DNA of 29,654 nt from a virus. The notes beneath the pieces are model-generated. The model was not told the DNA's origin, did no database searches, and was given only the letters and a program-made list of their open reading frames with translations. The DNA lies in the IMG/VR virus record IMGVR_UViG_3300025164_000134, positions 1-29,654 of that record; one strand, given 5' to 3'. The position numbers and the translations under genes are program-made. This document shows, piece by piece, positions 8,598-14,629 of this stretch (its first letter is position 1; each line of letters opens with the position of its first letter).

Positions 8598-9100
8598 TCA
8601 GGTTCCTTCCCTAATTCATCTAGATCATCTTTGAACTCAGGTAACGTACCGCTTGCTTCCATGCCACTGCCCGCTTGGGCTAAAGCATCAATCTTAAGTC
8701 CGATTTCGACCATCGCCTTGACTGCCGCAATGCGATCTGCATCTTTATCAGATTTCTTGATAATCTTGGCTAATTCGTCCAAGCCGTCCAAAACACCCCG
8801 GCGCACTCGCCTTTTTATGGCCTTTGTGAGTGTATCCGCTGCTTGAGCGGCTTGGGCTATTAATATCTGGATCTTATCGTCCCAGCCATCTATTTTACGC
8901 CATCTTGAAATTGTAGCTTCGTGTACACCTAATTCCTGAGCTACGGATCTTACGCTACGTACTTTACCATCTTTACCGGCATTTAAGAATATCTCAAAGG
9001 CTTTTTCCCGTTCATTTGGCCGGGGCGTTACATCAACGGGAGTTCCCTTTTTTGGCCCGCCCTTTTTCCGTCCAATCTTATCTAAAATTGGCTCGTCCAT
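8498..9100 (-). CDS. Terminase small subunit-like protein
   Basis: About 200 residues. The N-terminal third has an HTH of the type seen in terminase small subunits (SVRSVAQELGVHEATISRWR followed by KIDGWDDKI). A helical oligomerisation region follows (around DTLTKAIKRRVRRGVLDGLD), and the tail is acidic and Pro-rich. Small terminases recognise the packaging site and load the large subunit. I prefer the ATG at 9100 (GGAG 6 nt upstream) over the ATG at 9106, where the only upstream GGAG is 11 nt away. The last 100 nt are shared with the next gene in another frame. The large subunit follows two genes later. Confidence 0.75.
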   Translation of the reverse strand: MDEPILDKIGRKKGGPKKGTPVDVTPRPNEREKAFEIFLNAGKDGKVRSVRSVAQELGVHEATISRWRKIDGWDDKIQILIAQAAQAADTLTKAIKRRVRRGVLDGLDELAKIIKKSDKDADRIAAVKAMVEIGLKIDALAQAGSGMEASGTLPEFKDDLDELGKEPECPDIPIVPDLNSTEKSTILAPSIDLQVQGDLT

Positions 9101-9127
9101 TCCCATCTCCGGGATATCTCCATTTAA

Positions 9128-9331
9128 TTACTTACCGCCCTTTACGGTAGGTAAATCAGACTTTGTAAGTCCGAAATTGGTATTAAGGTCTAATTTAACT
9201 GGCGGGGATAAAAGGCGGTTAAATTCCTCTAGCCTACTTTGTTGAATGATATCGCGTACTTCGCCAATAACTTCACGCCTTCTTTTTAATTTATTAGCCT
9301 TGATTAGATGGTGTGGATATTTACGTGGCAT
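9128..9331 (-). CDS. Small basic protein upstream of terminase (67 aa)
   Basis: 67 residues, very basic at the N-terminus (MPRKYPHHLIKANKLKRRRE) with a helical middle (VIGEVRDIIQQSRLEEFNRL). GGAG lies 4-5 nt before the ATG. It is the second gene of the late operon, 27 nt before the terminase small subunit. No family recognised. Its charge would allow nucleic-acid binding (inference). Confidence 0.6.
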   Translation of the reverse strand: MPRKYPHHLIKANKLKRRREVIGEVRDIIQQSRLEEFNRLLSPPVKLDLNTNFGLTKSDLPTVKGGK

Positions 9332-9377
9332 TTATCTCCATTCAAACAATAGTATACATCCATGAAGTAATTACATA

Positions 9378-9389
9378 CAAGAAATCTTT
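9378..9389. repeat. 12-bp direct repeat, copy 1 (caagaaatcttt)
   Basis: The word caagaaatcttt is repeated at 9665-9676. A second word, gtaattacat, occurs just before this copy (9367-9376) and again at 9586-9595. The same two words appear in the same order in both places. Function unknown. Confidence 0.35.
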
Positions 9390-9447
9390 ACAACTCGGCC
9401 AATAAAACTGAAATGATAAGAACTGCTACAAATAGCCCAAATATCAT
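9388..9447 (-). CDS. 19-aa single-span membrane peptide, first gene of the late operon
   Basis: The frame encodes MIFGLFVAVLIISVLLAEL, almost entirely hydrophobic, long enough for one membrane span and with one acidic residue near the end. The ATG is preceded by an exact AGGAGG with a 5-nt spacer, the best ribosome site I found in the window, which is why I call it despite its size. It would be the first translated frame of the minus-strand transcript. Possible roles are a membrane effector such as a mini-holin or superinfection factor, or a leader peptide. None can be chosen from sequence. Confidence 0.55.
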   Translation of the reverse strand: MIFGLFVAVLIISVLLAEL

Positions 9448-9664
9448 AATTGCCTCCTTTTTGACAAAAACACCGTAATTTAAATTGAAACTCCGTGATC
9501 TGATAGCCGTTAAGTGATTTTAGACTATGTTCATGGACTTACTACTGAAGCGTAAGCGTAAGTAGCCATATCGTAGCCAGACTACGTAATTACATCTTAT
9601 GGCCATCTAGACTATGGTGCCTGCCGGCGTCATATAGATTATACATCGACGAGCACTTTACTTC

Positions 9665-9676
9665 CAAGAAATCTTT
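9665..9676. repeat. 12-bp direct repeat, copy 2 (caagaaatcttt)
   Basis: The second copy of the word at 9378-9389, lying 5 nt before the palindrome at 9681-9695. It may mark a duplicated control segment in the divergent region; the evidence is the repeat itself. Confidence 0.35.
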
Positions 9677-9680
9677 CAAT

Positions 9681-9695
9681 TGACAATTATTGTCA
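9681..9695. promoter_or_regulatory. 15-bp palindrome (possible operator)
   Basis: tgacaattattgtca is a perfect 7-bp inverted repeat around one base. It overlaps a TTGACA hexamer at 9680-9685 on the plus strand, but I see no good -10 box at the right distance. It lies in the divergent region, about 235 nt upstream of the first late gene. Dyad symmetry of this size fits a dimeric repressor site; the regulator is unknown. Confidence 0.35.
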
Positions 9696-9878
9696 TATTT
9701 CGGACAGATTATGGGACCAAAACTGGTGGAAGCTATGGGCGTCGTCGTCACAGACTCCTCCGCATCTCCAATCCCAATTGTACGGGCCGCTAAGGGGCCT
9801 ACAAGCGGCGATCTCGTGGCCCTCTTAACCATCTTGCGGGGGCGATTTTGCCGACAAATTCATATGTCCTATAACTCC

Positions 9879-9891
9879 GTAATTTAATTAC
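9879..9891. promoter_or_regulatory. 13-bp AT-rich palindrome
   Basis: gtaatttaattac is a perfect 6-bp inverted repeat around one T. The 11-mer ccgtaatttaa, which covers its left part, also occurs at 9473-9483. It lies in the gene-free divergent region. It may be an operator or an easily melted element; the evidence is symmetry only. Confidence 0.3.
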
Positions 9892-10354
9892 CAAATATGG
9901 TACCGGATCTGGAGTCCCAGAAAATGGGTCTCAATGTCACATGGACCCCCCGGTGCAACGCCACTCCAGCCAACCTGGGGATCAGGGGGTTGGTGAGGGG
10001 AATGGAATGCAAGTTACGTACCACTCATTGGCACGTTCGTTGCATCCCGCGAATTAGAGTGTCATCCTGTCAATGGTGACACATCGCGCCATTGGCCCGT
10101 GGGCAATCCTACAATTTATGGAGATAGGTCAAATGTCCCACCGGTAGGATACATACTGTTCGATGGGCACACTTTATGCAACTGTCTCATTTATACCACG
10201 TCAGGGTAAACCCTTACTTTTATTGGTTAAACGACCTTGCCCCTGCGCTTGAATGGGCATACCCGACCATTGTCGCCATATCGAACGGGCCGCTGAGGGC
10301 AATCTGGACAATGCCATTTTGGCACACATTCGAGACTACCGTAATGTCCCGATT

Positions 10355-10367
10355 GGACAAAATGTCC
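10355..10367. promoter_or_regulatory. GGACA-AAA-TGTCC palindrome with nearby half-sites
   Basis: A perfect 5-bp inverted repeat around AAA. Related words lie nearby: caaaatgtc again at 10383-10391 (25 nt downstream), ATGTCCC at 10344-10350, and AAATGTCCC at 10131-10139. The cluster lies 90-350 nt upstream of the first plus-strand gene, so it may be a regulator-binding array for early transcription (inference). Confidence 0.35.
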
Positions 10368-10484
10368 CTATGACCATATGGGCAAAATGTCTGTTGCACA
10401 CTATTTATACAGGTCTAACTCATTGATATGGTTGGCTATTCAATGTTGGAAATATTGGCATAGCGTGTGCAATCTGATAATGGC

Positions 10485-10607
10485 ATGAAAACGCATCGGA
10501 CCTGCCAGCTTTGTCACGAATACGACGGTCAATGCCGTTACTTGGCCGCGATAGCCACGTGGTTATGCTGGCCGTGCTTTCGATACTATCGAAGCAAAAC
10601 AAAATGA
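10485..10607 (+). CDS. Small zinc-ribbon-like protein overlapping SprT start (40 aa)
   Basis: The 40-residue frame starts MKTHRTCQLCHEYDGQC and later has WLCWPCFRYY. It therefore carries CX2C at residues 7-10, an extra Cys at 17, and a second CX2C at 28-31, the pattern of a zinc ribbon or knuckle. Its TGA overlaps the next gene's ATG by 4 nt (ATGA), the junction style used throughout this block. No strong Shine-Dalgarno is visible. It appears to be the first gene of the plus-strand module and one of several small CX2C proteins in the window. Function unknown. Confidence 0.6.
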   Translation: MKTHRTCQLCHEYDGQCRYLAAIATWLCWPCFRYYRSKTK

Positions 10608-11236
10608 CAACCCACGAAGAGTATATCAACGCCGTCCGTCAGATAGCTTGCAATCGGCTGTCTGATACTGACGCACGTCAGCGTATCCTTGACGCGAAAT
10701 TGGTCTACGGCGTTGGCTCGCATCCTGGTGCGCGTGGCGTCTGTTACCATAATGGCTGGTCAGATAAGCCATTCTTAGAAATTTGCGCCACTGGAGAAGA
10801 ATCGAACGTGCAGCTAGCTGGGACTACCGTTCACGAATGCGCCCATGTCATGGCGGGATATAGCGCCGGGCATGGCCCGGAATGGAAGTCTTGCGCCCTG
10901 GCGCTCGGCTTGGTAAATCCCCTTGCGGCCGGCCAATTGTATGAGCCGGCGGAATTTGATCCTGACGTATGGAATGCTATCTCCGCCCTCGAAATGCCCT
11001 CCGATGGTAAGCCCACACTGTCAACGTCTGGCAATGGTATTGTACCGCGTCCTGTAGCTCCTAAGCCATGTCCTATGGGGCGTGGTACTCGTGGGGGTAT
11101 CTCCCGCGGGCCGGGAAGCGGGTCAAGGTTGCGGCTGTGGGAGTGTGCGTGTCCCGTGAAGGTGCGTGTGGCGTCGGACCAATTTCGGGCGCATTGTGAC
11201 ATTTGTCAAACACCGTTTTTGTATAGGGGTAAATAG
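10604..11236 (+). CDS. SprT-like zinc metalloprotease
   Basis: 210 residues from the ATG at 10604 (MTTHEEYINAVRQIACNRLS). That start overlaps the previous stop by 4 nt; longer upstream frames lack conserved sequence. The catalytic motif HECAH is at 77-81, with a third zinc ligand His at about 90 (SAGHGPEWK). This matches the SprT/Spartan pattern HExxH...H. The C-terminus (WECACP ... HCDICQTPF) is a Cys-rich zinc ribbon, as in many SprT proteins. Spartan-type enzymes cut proteins on DNA, including DNA-protein crosslinks; in phages their targets are unknown. A Pro/Gly/Arg-rich linker joins the two parts. Confidence 0.85.
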   Translation: MTTHEEYINAVRQIACNRLSDTDARQRILDAKLVYGVGSHPGARGVCYHNGWSDKPFLEICATGEESNVQLAGTTVHECAHVMAGYSAGHGPEWKSCALALGLVNPLAAGQLYEPAEFDPDVWNAISALEMPSDGKPTLSTSGNGIVPRPVAPKPCPMGRGTRGGISRGPGSGSRLRLWECACPVKVRVASDQFRAHCDICQTPFLYRGK

Positions 11237-11368
11237 GATGCTACGCTACCGTCACATTGGCGGGATACGGTTTCTACGCGTATGGCGTTTTCGAGTGGCA
11301 TGGTGTATGGCGCGAAAAGTGACAGTAACGACAGTAACACACGCAACCGAAATTTAACGGAGGATAAA

Positions 11369-11554
11369 ATGGATTCGCGTCGTGACGAATGGGACGCAAT
11401 GTTTGAATGGGCTAAAGATCGCTGTAGCCATTGTCAAGTGGCCGTCAGCGATTTTATCACGGAACGTCGTCGGCTAACAATTGTCAACGACACTCCCGTA
11501 CCAGTTGCAACAATCTGTCATTGTTCGCGCTGTAATGCTATTCGCCACAGCTAA
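11369..11554 (+). CDS. Small CX2C protein (61 aa)
   Basis: 61 residues starting MDSRRDEWDAMFEWAKDRCS. There is a CX2C at DRCSHC and a Cys cluster near the end (ICHCSRCNAIRH), together able to bind zinc. The ATG has GGAGG with a 5-nt spacer, so this start is better than the in-frame ATG at 11282. The D-x-W and W-A-K-x-x-C arrangement before the first Cys recalls the other small CX2C proteins here (for example 16991-17167). Function unknown. Confidence 0.65.
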   Translation: MDSRRDEWDAMFEWAKDRCSHCQVAVSDFITERRRLTIVNDTPVPVATICHCSRCNAIRHS

Positions 11555-11565
11555 TGGAGGATAAG

Positions 11566-11703
11566 ATGGACACTATCGAAAGGGCGAAAGAATTGGTTCA
11601 TGTCGAGAAGATGCTCGTCAAGGCCAAGGCGAAGGTAGCGCGCCTTGAGGAGATAAAAGCCGGGATCATGTTGGCTCTGACCGACAAGGAAATGCCTTCG
11701 TAA
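11566..11703 (+). CDS. 45-aa coiled-coil-like protein
   Basis: A short frame starting MDTIERAKELVHVEKMLVKA and continuing as one amphipathic helix rich in Lys, Ala and Glu. It has a GGAGG site 5 nt before the ATG and starts 11 nt after the previous stop. Good ribosome site, coding-like composition and tight spacing support it. No family recognised; a helical partner or inhibitor peptide is possible. Confidence 0.65.
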   Translation: MDTIERAKELVHVEKMLVKAKAKVARLEEIKAGIMLALTDKEMPS

Positions 11704-11704
11704 C

Positions 11705-11782
11705 GTGCGACAATTAACCTTACTAACAATCATCCTAGCGTTCTTCAATGGACTATGGGATGGTATAAGGGGAATAAGATGA
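11705..11782 (+). CDS. 25-aa hydrophobic peptide
   Basis: A GTG-initiated frame starting MRQLTLLTIILAFFNGLWDG. Residues 4-15 are hydrophobic and the C-terminus is basic, so it could insert in a membrane. The stop overlaps the next gene's ATG by 4 nt (ATGA), the usual junction here. The ribosome site is poor (AAGGA 14 nt upstream), so coding is not certain. Confidence 0.35.
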   Translation: MRQLTLLTIILAFFNGLWDGIRGIR

Positions 11783-11988
11783 AATTTCGAGTCGTGACAG
11801 CAAATAGTGTCTACAAGGTGGAAATTCGTGGGAATATGTTCGGGGTATCGCGGCTAGCGTCAATGTGGGGGAAACCTGTAACGGTAGATCATAGGCACTT
11901 CTCTACTGAGCTATTTCTGAAGTTTGGCGCGCCAATGATAACCGACGAAATGATAACGTCTGACGTTGTCGCCATTCTCCCATACTGA
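11779..11988 (+). CDS. Small hypothetical protein (69 aa)
   Basis: 69 residues starting MKFRVVTANSVYKVEIRGNM, with alternating strand-like segments and a C-terminal region of hydrophobic residues (SDVVAILPY). I chose the ATG at 11779 (AGGGG about 7 nt upstream) over the in-frame ATG at 11755. No family recognised. The next gene starts 1 nt after its stop. Confidence 0.6.
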   Translation: MKFRVVTANSVYKVEIRGNMFGVSRLASMWGKPVTVDHRHFSTELFLKFGAPMITDEMITSDVVAILPY

Positions 11989-11989
11989 C

Positions 11990-12157
11990 ATGAAAATCAT
12001 CGTCACATTCGAAGGGGACAGAGTGGCCGACATAGTATTCGAAAGTGACGACCTTGCCGCACTTCGCGCCATCGCGCAGCTATACCTACAAGACTTGGAC
12101 ACTCTACACGTATCACCACTAAATCCCGATGATTTTTCCGGATTGCCCAACAGATGA
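11990..12157 (+). CDS. Small hypothetical protein (55 aa)
   Basis: 55 residues starting MKIIVTFEGDRVADIVFESD. A beta-hairpin-like N-terminus precedes a helix (DLAALRAIAQLYLQDLD). The ATG lies 1 nt after the upstream stop and there is no independent Shine-Dalgarno, so translation is probably coupled. Its end overlaps the next ATG by 4 nt. No family recognised. Confidence 0.6.
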   Translation: MKIIVTFEGDRVADIVFESDDLAALRAIAQLYLQDLDTLHVSPLNPDDFSGLPNR

Positions 12158-12429
12158 AATTCGCCAAGTGTCATCCCTTAGTGCGTTTATACGCTAAGGG
12201 GTTGTGCTCGAAATGCTACCACGCGCAATGGCAGAAATTGAATTACCCTGCCAAGCCATTAGCGCCCCCGGATTGTCAAACCTTATGGTATCGGGTTCTA
12301 GGGATGATGCAGTCGAGAGTTAGGTGTGGTGAGCCAATTGAGAGTGTGTTAGCTGATTATGGGCTAACATATTCGCCACTAAAGTGCAAGTTTCTTCCTC
12401 TAAAAAATGGGAGCCATACCAGTGAATAA
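12154..12429 (+). CDS. Small Cys-containing protein with AKGLC motif (91 aa)
   Basis: 91 residues. The N-terminus KCHPLVRLYAKGLCSKCYHA resembles the short Cys/His element (yaKGLCxxHy) found in phage zinc-binding and HNH-associated proteins. The HNH nuclease core itself is absent. The middle is helical. The ATG overlaps the preceding stop by 4 nt and the 3' end overlaps the AAA+ ATPase start. Likely nucleic-acid or protein binding; function unknown. Confidence 0.6.
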   Translation: MKFAKCHPLVRLYAKGLCSKCYHAQWQKLNYPAKPLAPPDCQTLWYRVLGMMQSRVRCGEPIESVLADYGLTYSPLKCKFLPLKNGSHTSE

Positions 12430-13549
12430 GGTCTTAACGCCCCTGTCTATCGCCTTACAAGCGCAAATTCCAGTCGTTGTCATAGGCGGTCCGGGAGTAG
12501 GAAAGACTTCAGCGTTAAACGCCATGGCCTTGAACCTGGACTATCCCATTGAAACGGTCATTGCGTCACTACGTGAGCCATCCGACTTCGCGGGTTTGCC
12601 GGTTGTAAGTAACGGTCAAGTGAGTCTTGCGGCGCCATCGTGGGCTAAGAGACTAAGTGAAAGCAATCATCCATCTATTCTTTTCCTTGACGAAATTTCT
12701 ACCGCCCCACCAGCAACACAAGCAGCATTGTTACGAGTTATTCTTGATAGAGTTGTCGGAGATATGCCATTAGGGGAGCATGTGTCAATCGTCGCTGCGA
12801 TGAATCCCCCGGAGGTAAGTGCTGGGGGATGGGAATTGTCGCCGCCATTGGCAAATAGATTCTGCCATCTTCAGTGGTCCGTGCAATCTGACGACTGGAT
12901 AGCGGGGATGCTACAGGGGTTTCCACAGTTGACGTTTCCACGACTGCCCGATACGTGGCTTAGTGGACTTCCCGAAAGTAGGGCGCATGTCGCGGCATTC
13001 ATTCAACATAAGCCACACGCGCTATATCAATGTCCCAAGACTGACACTGAACAAGGTAAGCCTTGGCCCTCGCCTAGATCATGGTATATGGTAGCCGTGC
13101 TACAATGCGCGTGTCGAAGTGTTGGCGTAGAGCAGGATGTGAGCATTCCACTGATAGCCGGATGTATTGGGGAAGGTATGGCGTTAGAGTATGTGAATTG
13201 GCTTTCAAGTCTGGACTTGCCTGACCCTGAGATGCTACTCAAAAACCCTGACAGTTTCGTAGTCCCGGAACGTGGGGATGTAGCATATACTGTTCTAGTA
13301 AGTGTGGCAGTGGCAGCCTGTCAGAATCTTACCAAGGCGCGCAATTTGGCCGCATGGCAGATTTTCGGCAAGTGTGCAAGTGAGGGAAAGAAAGATATAG
13401 CGGCCGCAAGTGTGAAAATGTTGGCTATCGAAGCTAGCAAAAAGGGTTTTATGGCTGACGCAGATGTAAGGAAAGCAATGGTAACTAACCTTGCGCCGTT
13501 TAAGGAATTGCTTGGCGCGGCAGGATTGCTACTGGGAGTTACGAAATGA
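12422..13549 (+). CDS. MoxR-type AAA+ ATPase
   Basis: 375 residues from the GTG at 12422. GGGAG lies 8 nt upstream; the ATG at 12407 has no such site and would overlap the previous gene more. Walker A is GGPGVGKTS near 22-30, Walker B is ILFLDEIS near 86-93, and sensor 1 is VAAMNPPE. A NRF segment after PPLA fits the arginine-finger region of MoxR proteins. These ATPases usually work as remodelling chaperones together with a VWA-domain protein. A metallopeptidase-VWA protein lies three genes downstream in the same operon, which strongly supports a MoxR/VWA pair. Targets are unknown. Confidence 0.88.
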   Translation: MNKVLTPLSIALQAQIPVVVIGGPGVGKTSALNAMALNLDYPIETVIASLREPSDFAGLPVVSNGQVSLAAPSWAKRLSESNHPSILFLDEISTAPPATQAALLRVILDRVVGDMPLGEHVSIVAAMNPPEVSAGGWELSPPLANRFCHLQWSVQSDDWIAGMLQGFPQLTFPRLPDTWLSGLPESRAHVAAFIQHKPHALYQCPKTDTEQGKPWPSPRSWYMVAVLQCACRSVGVEQDVSIPLIAGCIGEGMALEYVNWLSSLDLPDPEMLLKNPDSFVVPERGDVAYTVLVSVAVAACQNLTKARNLAAWQIFGKCASEGKKDIAAASVKMLAIEASKKGFMADADVRKAMVTNLAPFKELLGAAGLLLGVTK

Positions 13550-13767
13550 ATATACAGATTACCGGTAGTGAAGCCGAGGAGATTCTAATTGGTTTGGCGC
13601 ACCGGTCTCGTCAAAATGGGGTCCGCAATAGCCAACACAGTGACGAAATTCGTGAATTGGGTAACAGACTGGCAACCATATTTTCCATAGAATATGGTTG
13701 GGCGCCAGGAATGTGGAAAAGCCTACTTTCAATTCCACTAACTGTAGTGGTTAAGGTGAAGAAATGA
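13546..13767 (+). CDS. Small hypothetical protein in the MoxR-VWA operon (73 aa)
   Basis: 73 residues starting MNIQITGSEAEEILIGLAHR, helical and charged in the first half, with a hydrophobic C-terminal segment (SLLSIPLTVVVKVKK). GGGAG lies 7 nt before the ATG, and both ends overlap neighbours by 4 nt. Position between the AAA+ ATPase and its VWA partner suggests a possible adaptor (inference). No family recognised. Confidence 0.65.
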   Translation: MNIQITGSEAEEILIGLAHRSRQNGVRNSQHSDEIRELGNRLATIFSIEYGWAPGMWKSLLSIPLTVVVKVKK

Positions 13768-14429
13768 GTCCGAAATATGAAAACGTAAATGGCTCATGGC
13801 AAAAAGTCCAATACGACTATGAGACAAAGTATCTTGGCATAGTTGCGCGAAACGGGAAGTATTGTCGGCCAAGGGGATATAACGAATATCGTAAATATGA
13901 AGTAGTAAAAGTTACGGGTAATATGATACCGAACCCTACAATTGATCCATATGAGTTAAAGCATTATCCCACCATTCCAGAAAAGTTATATCTTACCGAA
14001 CAAGAGATAATTGATACGGTATTCACTACTAAAAACTCCTGGACTTCGGTACGTCACGAACAAGCTAGGTGTATGTTAAATACCGGATACGGCGGCCCGG
14101 TATCTAGTGGCGAAGTTAGGGTATTGAAACGGACATTTCAAGAGTTAGGACTAGCGGATAACTTCAGAAACGGCCATCTTCTCAAGAAAGTTAGAATTCC
14201 CGTGCATGGTTGGCGTAGAGGTTATACGTCTGAAAGACTACAAGCATGTTATCTTTTCAAGTCGCCGTTACCCAAAATACCATGGCAAAAATTCGTCGCA
14301 TTAGCCAGATTGTATAAGACTGACGAAGGCGGATTAAATCAAGCCATTAAGGCAATGCTAAATAATCCGAATGTAAAGGATGATTTAGATAGTCTTGATA
14401 CGCTTGAAATACTGTCGGAATTGAAATGA
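13764..14429 (+). CDS. Hypothetical protein in the MoxR-VWA operon (221 aa)
   Basis: 221 residues, rich in Tyr, Lys and Arg. The N-terminal third has strand-like segments and several Tyr (KYLGIVARNGKYCRPRGYNE). The C-terminal third is helical (LNQAIKAMLNNPNVKDDLDS). No catalytic motif seen and no family recognised. AAGG lies about 7 nt before the ATG. It is encoded between the ATPase and the VWA protein, with 4-nt overlaps on both sides, so it is co-expressed with them. Confidence 0.7.
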   Translation: MSPKYENVNGSWQKVQYDYETKYLGIVARNGKYCRPRGYNEYRKYEVVKVTGNMIPNPTIDPYELKHYPTIPEKLYLTEQEIIDTVFTTKNSWTSVRHEQARCMLNTGYGGPVSSGEVRVLKRTFQELGLADNFRNGHLLKKVRIPVHGWRRGYTSERLQACYLFKSPLPKIPWQKFVALARLYKTDEGGLNQAIKAMLNNPNVKDDLDSLDTLEILSELK

Positions 14430-14629
14430 GGCAAAGGATGGCACCGTTAGCGAAACGTATTGTAACTAGTGACGAATTGGCCGTTCTGGTACTAGCCGCA
14501 CCCGAAATTTGGCGTAGTGTTTGGCAGATACGGTACGAGTTTGTTCCTGGAACAATTTACTATAGTCCTGACAGTGACGTCTACCATTTTGGCAAATATG
14601 GTTGGGAAGTACTGAGGATTATCGAATGA
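14426..14629 (+). CDS. TxDE-motif small protein, paralogue 1 (67 aa)
   Basis: 67 residues. The core RIVTSDELAVLVLAAPEIW is closely shared with the proteins at 15815, 17809, 25633 and 25820. The distal half has GTIYYSPDS (compare GTIYHYRRE at 15815) and ends WEVLRIIE, matching the W-x3-[IV]-K ending of its relatives. The ATG overlaps the previous stop by 4 nt; a second ATG at 14438 also has a GAGG site. Function unknown. The family is described in the findings. Confidence 0.7.
   Translation: MRQRMAPLAKRIVTSDELAVLVLAAPEIWRSVWQIRYEFVPGTIYYSPDSDVYHFGKYGWEVLRIIE

Larger units (their letters stand above)
9448..10484 (+). other. Divergent intergenic region without a convincing gene
   Basis: About 1 kb separates the minus-strand late genes from the plus-strand early genes, in a genome where gaps are usually under 20 nt. 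Open frames exist on both strands near 9590-9890 but lack ribosome sites and do not look like proteins. The stretch has AT-rich parts (9460-9700) and GC-richer parts (9700-10080), with the palindromes and repeats listed separately. A G-rich run at 9977-10000 has tracts of 4, 5, 2 and 4 Gs. It probably holds the divergent promoters and could contain a replication or packaging site, but I see no sequence that proves any of these. Confidence 0.6.

Noticed and set aside
9590-9832. Open frame of 80 aa on the minus strand in the divergent region
   Set aside because: No ribosome site, no domain, and the antisense frame at 9690-9887 looks equally open. I treat the region as non-coding, though a divergent protein cannot be fully excluded.
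9897-10373. Plus-strand open frames of 60-65 aa
   Set aside because: No ribosome sites, unlikely composition and no link to neighbours.
10579-10593. Perfect palindrome ttcgatactatcgaa before the SprT-like gene
   Set aside because: It looked like an operator, but it lies within the coding frame of the 40-aa zinc protein and encodes FRYYR, so symmetry may be chance.
11238-11357. 39-aa basic frame after the SprT-like gene
   Set aside because: It has a weak AGGGG site, but an alternative frame (reading YGFYAYGVFEWHGVWREK) looks more protein-like without a proper start. The gap is unresolved.
12154-12429. HNH homing endonuclease
   Set aside because: The AKGLC element recalls HNH-associated zinc fingers, but the HNH catalytic residues are absent.
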